Shown: positions 1 to 8,628 of the stretch, one piece after another
How the letters are laid out: the number at the start of each line of letters is the position of its first letter
How positions within the stretch are numbered: position 1 is the first letter of the stretch
Source: Chrysogorgia sp. JL179-B06
Lineage: Eukaryota > Cnidaria > Anthozoa > Scleralcyonacea > Chrysogorgiidae
DNA length: 64,000 nucleotides
Direction: 5' to 3'
NCBI GenBank assembly: GCA_035772405.1
Contig: JAYKKM010000144.1
Coordinates: 2,514,501-2,578,500, forward strand
Translations under genes and position numbers: made by a program
Notes under the pieces: model-generated
The model's database searches: none
Seen by the model: only the letters and a program-made list of their open reading frames with translations
What the model was told of the DNA's origin: nothing

Positions 1-202
1 TCTTAAAGTCGAACACTAGACCCAACGACCCAGGCACCAAACAGCTGCTAACCTTGAGCTTTGGTATATCAATGTAAAGTTCCTCACCAGGGCTGACCTT
101 ATTAGGGTTCAACGTGATCACGTGCTGCGTTCTCACCCCTTTTATGACACCCATGGTCGCTCGTCTAAAACCAGGGCTCAACTCTGCTGACGTGACGTTC
201 AT
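1..202 (-). CDS. Major capsid protein, N-terminal end only
   Basis: This is the first 67 codons of a double-jelly-roll major capsid protein, cut by the window edge. The start ATG (complement of 200-202) is the first in frame. Read on the minus strand it contains TLNPNKVSPGEELYIDIPKL, closely matching the N-terminal part of the complete capsid protein of element B (34641-35861), and then a CLVPGSL segment found in both. Next in line on the same strand is the membrane protein at 226-1653, so the capsid gene is downstream of it. Element B has two extra genes between them (a 41-residue protein and a GIY-YIG gene). Identity follows from element B; the jelly-roll part lies outside the window. Confidence 0.75.
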   Translation of the reverse strand, partial: MNVTSAELSPGFRRATMGVIKGVRTQHVITLNPNKVSPGEELYIDIPKLKVSSCLVPGSLGLVFDFK

Positions 203-225
203 ATACCTTTACATATGTTTTATCG

Positions 226-1653
226 CTACCGTTTTAGCTTGTAATAATCATAAGCAAACCACGCAAGTACCACCGCGAGTACCCACAGATTCTGAGCCAA
301 CCAAGCGAGACCCTTTGCACCCAACGTCAACGCATTGTAAACTAAATTAGCCAACCCAACAGCCCATGGACCCATCTTCATTATCGCGTTTTTAACAGCC
401 TGTGCGAATGACCTCGTGGCCATAGCGCCTTTCATAACAGCAGACCACCCAGCTATAATAATAGTTGTTATAATTCCAGCCACTGAAATTGCCACAGCGC
501 TCAACCCAACTATATTTTCTTTAGCCCATTCCTTGAATTTCTGAAATCTGTCAATGTCGATTTCCTGCTGCTCTCTAACCTCCTCTATTTCTAGCTGCCC
601 TAAAGTTTTGTCTCTGGCTTGCGTAAGCCCAATCACTCTTCCGCGTAGATCAATGTACTCTTCGTTCTCTGCGGTCGTAGTGTCTTTTCCCTCAAGCTCT
701 GCTATTCTCTCGTCCTCTTTGTCTATCGCTTCTTGAAAATGGTTTGCTTGTATTTGCAACGCACCAGTGTCACCTATTCTCGATTCACGCAACACGCTAT
801 CGCTTGGGTTAAGCACACCATTCAGCCCGCGGTTTTCGTCTGGTGATAGCCCAGGTATGTCGTCATAGCCCACTCTTGTCTCAATCACTGGGAAATCGTC
901 TGGGATTACTTCTGTTGTGACAACTGTTGTTTCTGCATTCTCAGGGATTTGACTAACTAACTTTTTGAACTGCTCAATAGCGTTTTTACTACTCGCGCCT
1001 TTACTGTAGACCAAACCTTTTTTCCCAGGTTTTAGAATTAGTTTAAAGCTCCCACGCTCACCATCTTTGTTTATCGGTTTGAAAAGAATAGACCCCGAGT
1101 CCGTAACCTGTGACCTGTTGATTATTTCCTTTGACACGTCATCACGACCGAGTTTTTTTTTGTACAACTCACGTACTTTCTTACCTATTAGCTTGATTCT
1201 TTTTACTTCGTTTTCTATCACTTTTTTGTTGTGCGCTTTTAGTTCACCAAGTCTTCTCTTGATGTCGTCCTCCTCTTCGAAAGCTATACTAATACTCACA
1301 TCACTGACGTCACCATATGACTCCTGCTCAACAAACTCCACTGCGGGGACTTCTGTGTTGGTTCCCCTTATTGTCACCGTCTTACCATCATCAGTGTCAA
1401 TAAATGACGTCTCTTTTTGCCAATCTCGTCTCGCGTCTAGCTCGCTCCTTATCTTTTTCGCTTGGTCTTGATAGTCGTTGTAATTAACACGAACGTCTTC
1501 CGGCATACCGTCTTCAGTGTGCTCATCGTCTATGTCTTCGATTAACTTTTCGAAATAGACGAGCCTCTTTTCTAGTCGCTCACCACTCATGTCTTCGTAC
1601 TTACCGAGGATTTCCATCTCGACCTCGTCAAAACCTTCCCCACCCTCAGTCAT
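226..1653 (-). CDS. Conserved polinton membrane protein, C-terminal hydrophobic segments
   Basis: A 475-residue protein of unknown function. The first roughly 370 residues are polar, rich in Asp, Glu, Lys and Arg, with likely coiled-coil stretches. The last 100 residues hold two or three hydrophobic segments separated by a short basic loop, ending in a Lys/Arg tail. The 389-residue protein of element B (36750-37919) has the same layout and shares short blocks such as GVLNPSDS and the WAVGLAN segment near the C-terminus. In both elements the gene sits directly before the integrase, with only 6 bases between them here. A structural or membrane-associated virion protein is possible, but that is inference. 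Confidence 0.7.
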   Translation of the reverse strand: MTEGGEGFDEVEMEILGKYEDMSGERLEKRLVYFEKLIEDIDDEHTEDGMPEDVRVNYNDYQDQAKKIRSELDARRDWQKETSFIDTDDGKTVTIRGTNTEVPAVEFVEQESYGDVSDVSISIAFEEEDDIKRRLGELKAHNKKVIENEVKRIKLIGKKVRELYKKKLGRDDVSKEIINRSQVTDSGSILFKPINKDGERGSFKLILKPGKKGLVYSKGASSKNAIEQFKKLVSQIPENAETTVVTTEVIPDDFPVIETRVGYDDIPGLSPDENRGLNGVLNPSDSVLRESRIGDTGALQIQANHFQEAIDKEDERIAELEGKDTTTAENEEYIDLRGRVIGLTQARDKTLGQLEIEEVREQQEIDIDRFQKFKEWAKENIVGLSAVAISVAGIITTIIIAGWSAVMKGAMATRSFAQAVKNAIMKMGPWAVGLANLVYNALTLGAKGLAWLAQNLWVLAVVLAWFAYDYYKLKR

Positions 1654-1659
1654 ATTACA

Positions 1660-2763
1660 TTAGCTCACATTTTGAATATCGCTTTCTGGTACCCACGAAT
1701 TATGTTTGCTCTCATAACCTAACCATTTGACCAGCGCCATCTTCTTCCCTCTGACTTTCTTTCTTTTCAACACCTTTTCAACTCTGTACACATCGTCACC
1801 ATGTTTCTTATTGACCAGCGATAATTCCTGTTCATAAAATTTACCAATAATCTGTTCACAGGTGTGATCCTCAATTTCGTACACATTCGGGTCACCACGA
1901 ATAACCTTTACCACTTTAAACAGTTCCTCAGTGAAGTTGGCTTCATAGCCCTTTGTGAACACACTCTTGTATTTACTAATTCTCACTGATTCGCCAACTC
2001 TAAACTTTGGCAATGGGTTGTCTGCAAATTGGTGACCAAACAAAGTGGTCCACACTTCGCCTTCGTTTGACTTATTGACATCCTTCGGTTTCATCATAAT
2101 GCTTCGATTCACGTTGCTATTGTAATTGTCCACAAATTTATCCAAAGCGTCAATCCACTTGTATGTCCCACGAGCGTAAAAGTACTTCCACATAATACTC
2201 TTGAGACTTCTATTAAAACGCTCGACAACAGCAGCCTTTTTATCGCTCTTAGTGCTGAAATATTCAACACCATGTTCTTTCAGTAAACTTTTCACACCAA
2301 CATTGTAGAACTCAAGTCCATCGTCAAATTGCGCTAACTTAGGCGTGGTTCCAAACCGATCTTTGAAGTCAACCAACAATTTTCCAACAGCCTTAGTCAT
2401 GTTCTTAGTGTCTTTTCTGTAAACTGCAATACCAAAAGCGTATCTACTCAATATTTCAATGCCTGTCAATATCCAATAATAACCACCATTCTGTTTTGAA
2501 TACTTACTCATGTCCACTAAGTCCATTTGGAGCTCTTCACCAAGAAATCCAACAAAAGTCGCGCGGAATTTATGTCTTCTCACAATAGGTTTGTACCTAG
2601 TGTAAGTGTCCTGCGCTGTCAACCACTCTTTCACTGTTTTTCTAGTTACTTTCAATCCGTCTCCCAGTGCACTTTGATACAATTTCTCTACACCACTGAA
2701 CCCTGTCTTGGGATTATAATAAATGTCTCTCAACCCTTGTTCTGTCTCCACACCGAGCTCCAT
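1660..2763 (-). CDS. Polinton integrase (DDE) with C-terminal chromodomain
   Basis: A retroviral-type integrase of 367 residues that would insert the element into host DNA. The rve catalytic core shows the first Asp in QMDLVDM, the second in FDDGLEFYN and the catalytic Glu in AVVERFNR. The C-terminal 55 residues form a chromodomain (YRVEKVLK ... VKWLGY ... NSWVPESDI), which in other elements steers integration to marked histones. I chose the ATG at 2763 because the frame further upstream opens only with GTG. It follows the penton-like gene by 5 bases. The element B homologue at 37931-39016 is collinear and of similar length. The catalytic residues look intact. Confidence 0.92.
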   Translation of the reverse strand: MELGVETEQGLRDIYYNPKTGFSGVEKLYQSALGDGLKVTRKTVKEWLTAQDTYTRYKPIVRRHKFRATFVGFLGEELQMDLVDMSKYSKQNGGYYWILTGIEILSRYAFGIAVYRKDTKNMTKAVGKLLVDFKDRFGTTPKLAQFDDGLEFYNVGVKSLLKEHGVEYFSTKSDKKAAVVERFNRSLKSIMWKYFYARGTYKWIDALDKFVDNYNSNVNRSIMMKPKDVNKSNEGEVWTTLFGHQFADNPLPKFRVGESVRISKYKSVFTKGYEANFTEELFKVVKVIRGDPNVYEIEDHTCEQIIGKFYEQELSLVNKKHGDDVYRVEKVLKRKKVRGKKMALVKWLGYESKHNSWVPESDIQNVS

Positions 2764-2768
2764 ATAAT

Positions 2769-3434
2769 TCACACAATATACAGTTCCAATAGCACCGCAC
2801 CAATTTTAGTATCGCCGTTATTTGGTTTGACGCGAAATGTCATACTTGAGTAAGCACCTTTTTTAATACTCACCTTAGACTCGATGTCCACATGGCGTTG
2901 CACTGACCCTTTCAAAGACTGTTCGGTGGGTATCGGCAACGTTGTGATCACATCGCTGCGCTTCCCATCAATACCCACGTTGCTTTCGGTTTCAACAATG
3001 TCACACGAAACTTTTATATACCTCAAACCTCTGTACATGTCGACCTCGTTTGGGCTGACATGCCACGCGCCATCCTTTGGGATTGACGTACCCTCTGCAA
3101 AGCCGAGAAGAGGCCCGACCTCCAGCAATCGAAACGGGAGACTAGCCTTGATTCTACACTTACCTGAGAATGGGAGTCTTTCTATCTCAAATTTTAGGGT
3201 ATGTTTCATACGGGACACCAACGCGTTGAAGTCATAGTGTCCTTGAGGTATCGAGAACCGTAAGGAACCACCATTGGACTCGAAGTCGATTGTGTTTGCC
3301 AGTACGTTGTCGTAGTTCCAAAACACAGTGGCTGTCTTAACCATAATGCATGGGTTATCACTCACGATCATCATCGCGTTGTCAAAGGACACAACTTTTT
3401 CTACACCTTCAATGAACACCGTCAACTTTCGCAT
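2769..3434 (-). CDS. Penton-like minor capsid protein, paralogue 1
   Basis: A 221-residue protein of the polinton minor-capsid (penton-like) type. It begins MRKLTVFIEGVEKVV and shows the family pattern of a GHYDF segment, a LLGF motif near the middle, an N-D-x-x-x-GL segment and an ending in LLELYIV. It is one of three tandem paralogues in this element; the next two are at 3526-4308 and 4334-4996. Element B has one copy (38994-39686). The start at 3434 aligns with paralogue 2 after its N-terminal extension and is preceded by a TATA-like ATACATAATG. Penton function is inferred from the pattern and the gene order. Confidence 0.65.
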   Translation of the reverse strand: MRKLTVFIEGVEKVVSFDNAMMIVSDNPCIMVKTATVFWNYDNVLANTIDFESNGGSLRFSIPQGHYDFNALVSRMKHTLKFEIERLPFSGKCRIKASLPFRLLEVGPLLGFAEGTSIPKDGAWHVSPNEVDMYRGLRYIKVSCDIVETESNVGIDGKRSDVITTLPIPTEQSLKGSVQRHVDIESKVSIKKGAYSSMTFRVKPNNGDTKIGAVLLELYIV

Positions 3435-3525
3435 TATGTATAACATATGGTATATTTTATGCAGAAAGTGCTACAAGCGTGCGATGGCAAACACACCGAA
3501 GGCTACACACCAAGCTTCACATAAT

Positions 3526-4308
3526 TCACACAATATACAGTTCCAATAGCACTACACCAACGTCAGCGTCACCATTGTTTGGTTTAACACGAAACGTCAT
3601 ACTTGAGTAAATACCTTTTTTAATTCTCGCCTTGGAGTCGACGTATACATAATGTTGCGCCCCTCCATCAAGAGACTGCTCGGTGGGTATTGGCAACGTT
3701 GTGATCACATCGCTACGACTCCCATCGGTGCCCACGTTGCTCTCCGTCTCGACAGCGTCGCACGAGACCTCTACATACTTTAGACCTCTATTCATGTCAA
3801 TCTTGTTTGGACTGTCATGCCACTTATCATCTGACACAATCCCCACGTCCTTAGCAAAACCAAACAAAAGCCCGATGTCACCTAGCATAAGCTTCGTGTC
3901 GACCCCGAAGTACCTATCCAAAGACTGACTTTTGACCCTACTTTTACCTGTGGCTATCAGTTTCTCCACCATGAGGTCTACATCATGCGTCTTGAGCGCG
4001 TGTCGTAGAGTTCTAACCAACGCGTCGAACTCGTAATAGCCCCCGTCCACTCGAATATCCTGTATTACTATCCCTGAGGGAAAATTGGTGAGTCGCATAG
4101 TGGTGTTACTCACCACATTTTCATAGTTCCAAAACACAGTGGCTGTCTTAACTACAATGTGTGGGTTATCGTGTGCGACTACCACACTATGGTCAAAAGT
4201 CATGACTTTCTCCACACCCTCAACGAGCACCATCAACTTTTGAGGGTTGTTGTGTGCACGTCGCTTTTCAGTGTAACCACCAGAGTCGAACCCATAGTTT
4301 AGACTCAT
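3526..4308 (-). CDS. Penton-like minor capsid paralogue 2 with added N-terminal tail
   Basis: A 260-residue paralogue of the neighbouring penton-like proteins. From residue 25 onward it aligns with paralogue 1 (VLVEGVEKV), keeps the LLGF block and ends in LLELYIV. It differs by about 24 extra N-terminal residues starting MSLNYGFDSGG. The same peptide opens the fiber-like protein of this element (MSLNYGYES, 6534-7484). This looks like a shared tail or docking peptide. The nucleotide sequence of the ends of paralogues 1 and 2 is very similar, which points to recent duplication. The start is preceded by AAAGTAATG, as at several other genes here. Confidence 0.65.
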   Translation of the reverse strand: MSLNYGFDSGGYTEKRRAHNNPQKLMVLVEGVEKVMTFDHSVVVAHDNPHIVVKTATVFWNYENVVSNTTMRLTNFPSGIVIQDIRVDGGYYEFDALVRTLRHALKTHDVDLMVEKLIATGKSRVKSQSLDRYFGVDTKLMLGDIGLLFGFAKDVGIVSDDKWHDSPNKIDMNRGLKYVEVSCDAVETESNVGTDGSRSDVITTLPIPTEQSLDGGAQHYVYVDSKARIKKGIYSSMTFRVKPNNGDADVGVVLLELYIV

Positions 4309-4333
4309 TACTTTAGCACGCGTTTAATGTTAG

Positions 4334-4996
4334 CTACTCTAGCGTTGCATACAAATCCAACAATATGTCACCAACGTTGACACCACCACCATCTTGGTCA
4401 GTCACGCTAAAAACTAACTGCGTAAAAGCGCCTTTGTTTATCGACACCTTCGACTCAATGTTGAAGAATTGTTGAACGGAGCTCTTCAGTGGTTGGGTGG
4501 TGGTCAATGGCAATTCGACGATAACCTCGCTTTTGCTACCATTAACAATATTCTCAGGTCTGTTCACAATGCTACAACCTACTTGTACGTACTTCAACCC
4601 TTTGTTAACGTCCACAACATTAGGGCTGACCAAACCACTACTACTTATCGTTGTGTTATCATTGAACCCTAAGAGTTCTCCAAATTTGAACAGCTCTAAT
4701 TGTTGGTCAGTTTTTATCGCGCACTTTGAATCGTGTTTGTTGGCTACTAGCTCGATAGCCCCTAATCCTTTCAACTCGTCAGCGATCATTTTAAAAGTGT
4801 GGTACCCAGACCCAAAAACGTGTTTGTTGCTGTTGTAACTTATTTCATCATTCACGCCAGTCTCCACGTTAACATAGTCCCAAAAGATGGTCGCTTTTTT
4901 CACTAGTAAGTGAGGATCTGAGCCAAACGTCAAAAGTGCCTCTGGTAGATCCACAGTTTCCGTTGGACCTCTAATCAATACTACGACCCTGACCAT
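4334..4996 (-). CDS. Penton-like minor capsid protein, paralogue 3
   Basis: A 220-residue penton-like protein, the most diverged of the three copies, with a YHTF segment, a LLGF motif followed by D-N-x-T, a VNKGL segment and a LLDLYA ending. It is the positional counterpart of the single penton-like gene in element B: both are divergently transcribed from the conserved structural-candidate gene to the right. The ATG at 4996 aligns with the element B start; ten more in-frame codons upstream are ignored. ATTATATATG stands immediately before this start and, mirrored, before the start of the divergent gene at 5041. It probably forms part of the capsid vertices. Confidence 0.65.
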   Translation of the reverse strand: MVRVVVLIRGPTETVDLPEALLTFGSDPHLLVKKATIFWDYVNVETGVNDEISYNSNKHVFGSGYHTFKMIADELKGLGAIELVANKHDSKCAIKTDQQLELFKFGELLGFNDNTTISSSGLVSPNVVDVNKGLKYVQVGCSIVNRPENIVNGSKSEVIVELPLTTTQPLKSSVQQFFNIESKVSINKGAFTQLVFSVTDQDGGGVNVGDILLDLYATLE

Positions 4997-5040
4997 ATAT
5001 AATGTAGCATGTGTTATGTGTAACATATGGTATATTATAT
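4997..5040. promoter_or_regulatory. Divergent promoter with mirrored ATTATATATG starts
   Basis: This 44-base gap separates two divergent start codons. Each ATG is the end of the same ATTATAT-ATG string in opposite orientation, so both genes appear to use the same A/T-rich initiator. Element B has the equivalent arrangement in only 22 bases (39687-39708). Confidence 0.45.
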
Positions 5041-6531
5041 ATGCAGAAAGCCCTTCGTGAGTACTATGGAAAGTACTACAAACGCGCGATGGCTAACACG
5101 TCGAAGGCTGCACACAACGCAAAGGCAGACCTCATCAAAAAGTACCCTCACGCCACTTTAAGCAAATTTGAGTTCTATCCAAATATTTTGCAAGATGGTA
5201 AAATCATGAGTGTCGACATATATTTCAGAAACAACGACATCCTCAGCACGGACATAACCAGCACAACCTTCAAAAATGATAAAAGCATGTGGAAGTGGCT
5301 ACACAATAGTAAGTTCCCAATAATATGGCAAGGTGGTGGAACTATCCAACCACTACCAAAAGGTCATAAGAACCACTGGGGACTTTGGGATGGTTACCCA
5401 ACAGAAAATGTGTTAAATTATCCAGTGAATAATTTTAAAGTCTTTGTTAACCAAAGTAGCTACTTCATGTCAAAGCTACCAACCTTGCAAATCACCACGT
5501 CAAAGACAAAATCAGAGTGGGATGACAGCGAATCTTACTACCGCATTGTGTTTGCGACGTATTGTGCGAGTTTCTGTTGTGGGGTGTCATTGCAACATTT
5601 ATCAGTGTCACAAGAAGTTCACCCTGTGGTCACAAGTGTGATGAGGTTTCATTTGTACTTCACCATTAGAAGACTTCTCAGAAGAATGGAGGGTGGTGAG
5701 ACCATGAAATCAATAAGTAGAGAATTCAACGCTTCCGAATTGTATGGCAAGATTTCCAAGATCCCCAAAAAGCATTACTACCAGAATAAAGTCCTGAGCG
5801 ATGGCACAACAGGCGAATCCAGAGTGTTCACACTCAACGACGTTCAGAACGATTACAAACGATACGTCGCACGACTCTCAGACGGTTTTACCAACATTGG
5901 GTTGCAATATCTAAATCAAAGCATAGAAGCCTTTGTGTACTCCACACTTGGTGCGCAAGCGAGAACACGTGTATCAGTCGTTGGTGGTTCTGCAGGAAGT
6001 CTAGAGACCCAACAAGAATTCCGCAAGTTGTTTTCTGACAGTGTTATACAGTATGACGTATCGACGTGGATTCTCAACATGAACAAATCGATTAGAGACA
6101 CCAACGTTGTCCAAAATCTCGCAGTGTCGCCAAGTACGTGGTTAATGCCAAGCAATGTGGTGATACTCAAGAATAAAATCGCTGGGTACAACAACTTATT
6201 AAAGATTGCCACAGAGTCCATGAGATTTGGGGTGAACACTCGCTTGAACGCAACAACACCAACAATTACGGCTAAAAAAGTCCACCAAGAAAATGTGGTG
6301 ACTCACTTAGTACCACCAACGACCGTGAAGAGAAAAGCTCACCAAGAAAGTGTGGTGGTGGTACCAACGAATCTTGTGGCTAAAAAAGTTTACCAAGAAA
6401 ACGTGACACCACTTCCTGTGAAAAAAACAGTGGCCACCACCACAAGCGAGTCAGACACGACAACGCTGGCGATAATCTTAGGGTTCTCAGCAGTCTCTGG
6501 CTATCTACTAACCAAATACACCTTGAAGTAG
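5041..6531 (+). CDS. Conserved polinton structural candidate with C-terminal hydrophobic anchor
   Basis: A 496-residue protein homologous along its length to the element B product at 39709-41163. Shared blocks include FKNDKSMWKWLHN / FKDDQSMWKWLHN, ALREYYGKYY / AIRAYYGKNY, LNYPVNNFKVF and GAQARTRVSVVGG. The last 20 residues are hydrophobic and end with a short basic tail, suggesting membrane anchoring. Before that lies a repetitive Lys/Val/Thr-rich linker with three copies of a K-V/A-H/Y-QE motif at about residues 410-465. I do not recognise a named family. Its conserved place next to penton and fiber genes suggests a virion component. The ATG at 5041 is chosen by alignment with element B; an in-frame start exists at 5011. 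Confidence 0.65.
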   Translation: MQKALREYYGKYYKRAMANTSKAAHNAKADLIKKYPHATLSKFEFYPNILQDGKIMSVDIYFRNNDILSTDITSTTFKNDKSMWKWLHNSKFPIIWQGGGTIQPLPKGHKNHWGLWDGYPTENVLNYPVNNFKVFVNQSSYFMSKLPTLQITTSKTKSEWDDSESYYRIVFATYCASFCCGVSLQHLSVSQEVHPVVTSVMRFHLYFTIRRLLRRMEGGETMKSISREFNASELYGKISKIPKKHYYQNKVLSDGTTGESRVFTLNDVQNDYKRYVARLSDGFTNIGLQYLNQSIEAFVYSTLGAQARTRVSVVGGSAGSLETQQEFRKLFSDSVIQYDVSTWILNMNKSIRDTNVVQNLAVSPSTWLMPSNVVILKNKIAGYNNLLKIATESMRFGVNTRLNATTPTITAKKVHQENVVTHLVPPTTVKRKAHQESVVVVPTNLVAKKVYQENVTPLPVKKTVATTTSESDTTTLAIILGFSAVSGYLLTKYTLK

Positions 6532-6533
6532 TA

Positions 6534-7484
6534 ATGAGCCTAAACTATGGGTATGAGTCTGACGACCCTCATGATAAAATACTGAAGAGAACGAAAAGGC
6601 ATCTGGACGAAGATCCTAAATTAAGCGCGACCGGTGGAAGGATGTCTGGAATAATAGACATGCAAGGCTCAGCGATAAAAAACGTAGCAGACCCAGTCGA
6701 TGACTCAGATGCTACCAATAAAAGAACTCTAGAGCAATTGCTGTCAGGCTACCTCAAGAGTCAGTCCTACAATGTTGTGCTCGACTTCAACGTTAGCACA
6801 CACGCCTTGAAAAATGTGGAATTTCACGCCAATGGTTCAAACAAAGTGAAAGCCATTGGTGAAACAAGCAAATTAGTGCAAAACAACCCAGCTTATGGTC
6901 CTATTGTTGGCATCAGCGGTGTGAGCCAAAGTTTTCTATCACCTGTGTTAACACCAATCCCACTTGAGTCAGGTCTTCATTTTAATTGCCCCAGTATGCA
7001 ATGGTGTGATCTTTCCATTTTTGTCGTAGTGAGGTTACCTACTCGCACCGCTGGGTCAAATTGGGAGACAATTATATCAAACGACGACGGTCAGTGGGAT
7101 AAGTTCATAGGGTACAAGACTGGTATGACTAATGGACTCGCATATGGTGGTAGCATCCCGGCAATGGAGAGCATATGCACTATTCCGAGTAGTATTGACA
7201 TAAGTAAAATGCATATGATATCGATACACTGGCAAATGTACAATTCACATGTCAGGGTCAATAACGTTAAGTCAACCGACTCAGACTTCGTAGCAAATAT
7301 GAAAAAGATAGGCACACCCTATGGAACGATTTTTGGAATACATCGACCAAGAATACCACTCGCACCTTATGCATACCCATCGTTGATAGAGTTCTACGGT
7401 GTGAAAATCGTGAGTGGTTACATGACAAACCGAGACATCATAATCATGGGTGGAGAAATGATGAAGGAATATGGTATAAAGTAA
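6534..7484 (+). CDS. Fiber-like protein with LamG-type C-terminal domain
   Basis: A 316-residue protein that starts 2 bases after the previous stop. Residues 1-10 (MSLNYGYESD) repeat the tail found on penton paralogue 2. Residues 33-56 contain GGRMSGIIDMQGSAIKNV followed by DP and DATNK, a motif class common in phage and virus fibers where the shaft begins. The remainder resembles a laminin-G/concanavalin-like sandwich: residues around the SNDDGQWDKFIGYKTG block align with NDNGSHDKYIGYKAG in the 246-residue protein of element B. An attachment or glycan-binding role is inferred. The element B homologue lacks the GGxMxG shaft motif. Confidence 0.65.
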   Translation: MSLNYGYESDDPHDKILKRTKRHLDEDPKLSATGGRMSGIIDMQGSAIKNVADPVDDSDATNKRTLEQLLSGYLKSQSYNVVLDFNVSTHALKNVEFHANGSNKVKAIGETSKLVQNNPAYGPIVGISGVSQSFLSPVLTPIPLESGLHFNCPSMQWCDLSIFVVVRLPTRTAGSNWETIISNDDGQWDKFIGYKTGMTNGLAYGGSIPAMESICTIPSSIDISKMHMISIHWQMYNSHVRVNNVKSTDSDFVANMKKIGTPYGTIFGIHRPRIPLAPYAYPSLIEFYGVKIVSGYMTNRDIIIMGGEMMKEYGIK

Positions 7485-7694
7485 ATGGGAGCATGTATTT
7501 CAAGACCTCGTGAAACATATAAGATAAATAAGACGACTGATCACATGTTCAAAGCTGGTGGATCGTTTGGTCGCGGTGAAGTTACTCTCGAGCTCCACGC
7601 TGAGATTGGTATGAGGTCTAAAAAGACTTACGGCGAACCTATTATGTTACCCGCAGAGTCAGACACTGTAGGAGTGGTAGGAGACGTGACCTAA
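7485..7694 (+). CDS. Small protein with N-myristoylation-like start MGACIS
   Basis: A 69-residue protein whose ATG directly follows the fiber-like stop. It opens MGACIS: Gly at position 2 and Ser at position 6 fit the N-myristoylation consensus, and Cys4 could be palmitoylated. The rest is polar with no hydrophobic span, so lipid anchoring would be its route to membranes. No homologue was seen in element B. Function unknown; a membrane-facing or internal virion component is one possibility. Confidence 0.5.
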   Translation: MGACISRPRETYKINKTTDHMFKAGGSFGRGEVTLELHAEIGMRSKKTYGEPIMLPAESDTVGVVGDVT

Positions 7695-7702
7695 GTTATG
7701 TA

Positions 7703-7843
7703 ATGGGTTGGCTTAGAAAGCTGGTTCGTAACATTAGAAACTTTTTCAGACGACGTAGAAAACTGAGGGCTAATAAAACGTATTTGCTGCATTGGTACAC
7801 AACAAACCAGATCTATAAAAAACCTGACACCTATGTCGAGTAG
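7703..7843 (+). CDS. Basic 46-residue microprotein
   Basis: A very short reading frame, MGWLRKLVRNIRNFFRRRRK for the first twenty residues, then a polar tail with YLLHWYTTNQIY. It is preceded by TATGTAATG, like other starts in this element, and followed by a T-rich stretch. The N-terminal half would be a strongly cationic amphipathic helix. Possible roles are DNA condensation or membrane interaction; neither can be decided from sequence. Its position between two supported genes and its start context favour a real gene. Confidence 0.4.
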   Translation: MGWLRKLVRNIRNFFRRRRKLRANKTYLLHWYTTNQIYKKPDTYVE

Positions 7844-7866
7844 TTTTTTTTTGCGGGGCTATAGTA

Positions 7867-8628
7867 ATGACAACCAACTCAGTGCAATTATTCGATGGTC
7901 ACCAAATCACGACAGTCATAGACAACGGTGAGATATGGTTCAAAGCGAAAGAAGTCGCGAGCGCTCTAGGTTATGCTCGACCAAAAGACGCAGTCAACGA
8001 CCACGTCGAACCTGATTGTAAAATGAAGATAGAGCAGGCCTCGTTTATCAACGAACTTGGGGTCTACTCACTAACGTTCTCAAGTAAAATGGAGCGTGCG
8101 AAACACTTCGGAAGGTGGGTGCACTCAGAAGTTTTACCAAGCGTTAAAAAAAGTTTAGCTAACGTTGGTCTCAAACACAATCAATTCGTAATGATCACCG
8201 AGTTCGACCTTCATACGAAAGTTGTTGGTTTTCTTAGGAAATATTATCCAGAAGCTATTTTGATAGCCGCTTGTGGTGAGAATCAAGACACCTCGAGTAA
8301 AAGAATAAATTCGTGGAAAAAAGGTTATCAACGTGGAACACCTGACTTGATTATTGCTAATGCAAACCGACAGCACAGCGGACTAGTGATTGAGTTCAAG
8401 AATCCAGGTGGCACAGGTAAGACGTCCAAAGAGCAGGAGTCTCTGCTGCTCAGATACAAATCCGCTGGTTATCTAACACTCTTGTGTGACTCGTACGACG
8501 ACGCTATTACCGCAGTAATAAAATATTTCTTTGATGTTGGGTTTCAGTGCTCTCACTGCCTTCGTAAATTTAAAAATAAATCAGCGTTGAGTAACCATGA
8601 GAGACGCTATTGTAAAGAGACTTTTTAG
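7867..8628 (+). CDS. BRO-N domain, PD-(D/E)XK (VRR-NUC-like) nuclease and C2HC finger fusion
   Basis: A 253-residue three-part protein. Residues 1-100 match the BRO-N (phage antirepressor-type DNA-binding) pattern: IWFKAKEVASALGY, then WVHSEVLPSVKK. Residues 130-220 resemble a VRR-NUC nuclease, with candidate catalytic D160 (TPDLII), E176 and K178 (IEFK) and Q190. Residues 228-249 form a C2HC finger (C228, C231, H244, C249). It may be a nuclease acting in replication, recombination or host interference. BRO-N genes are common in large DNA viruses and rarely described in polintons. The start is preceded by CTATAGTAATG. Confidence 0.75.
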   Translation: MTTNSVQLFDGHQITTVIDNGEIWFKAKEVASALGYARPKDAVNDHVEPDCKMKIEQASFINELGVYSLTFSSKMERAKHFGRWVHSEVLPSVKKSLANVGLKHNQFVMITEFDLHTKVVGFLRKYYPEAILIAACGENQDTSSKRINSWKKGYQRGTPDLIIANANRQHSGLVIEFKNPGGTGKTSKEQESLLLRYKSAGYLTLLCDSYDDAITAVIKYFFDVGFQCSHCLRKFKNKSALSNHERRYCKETF

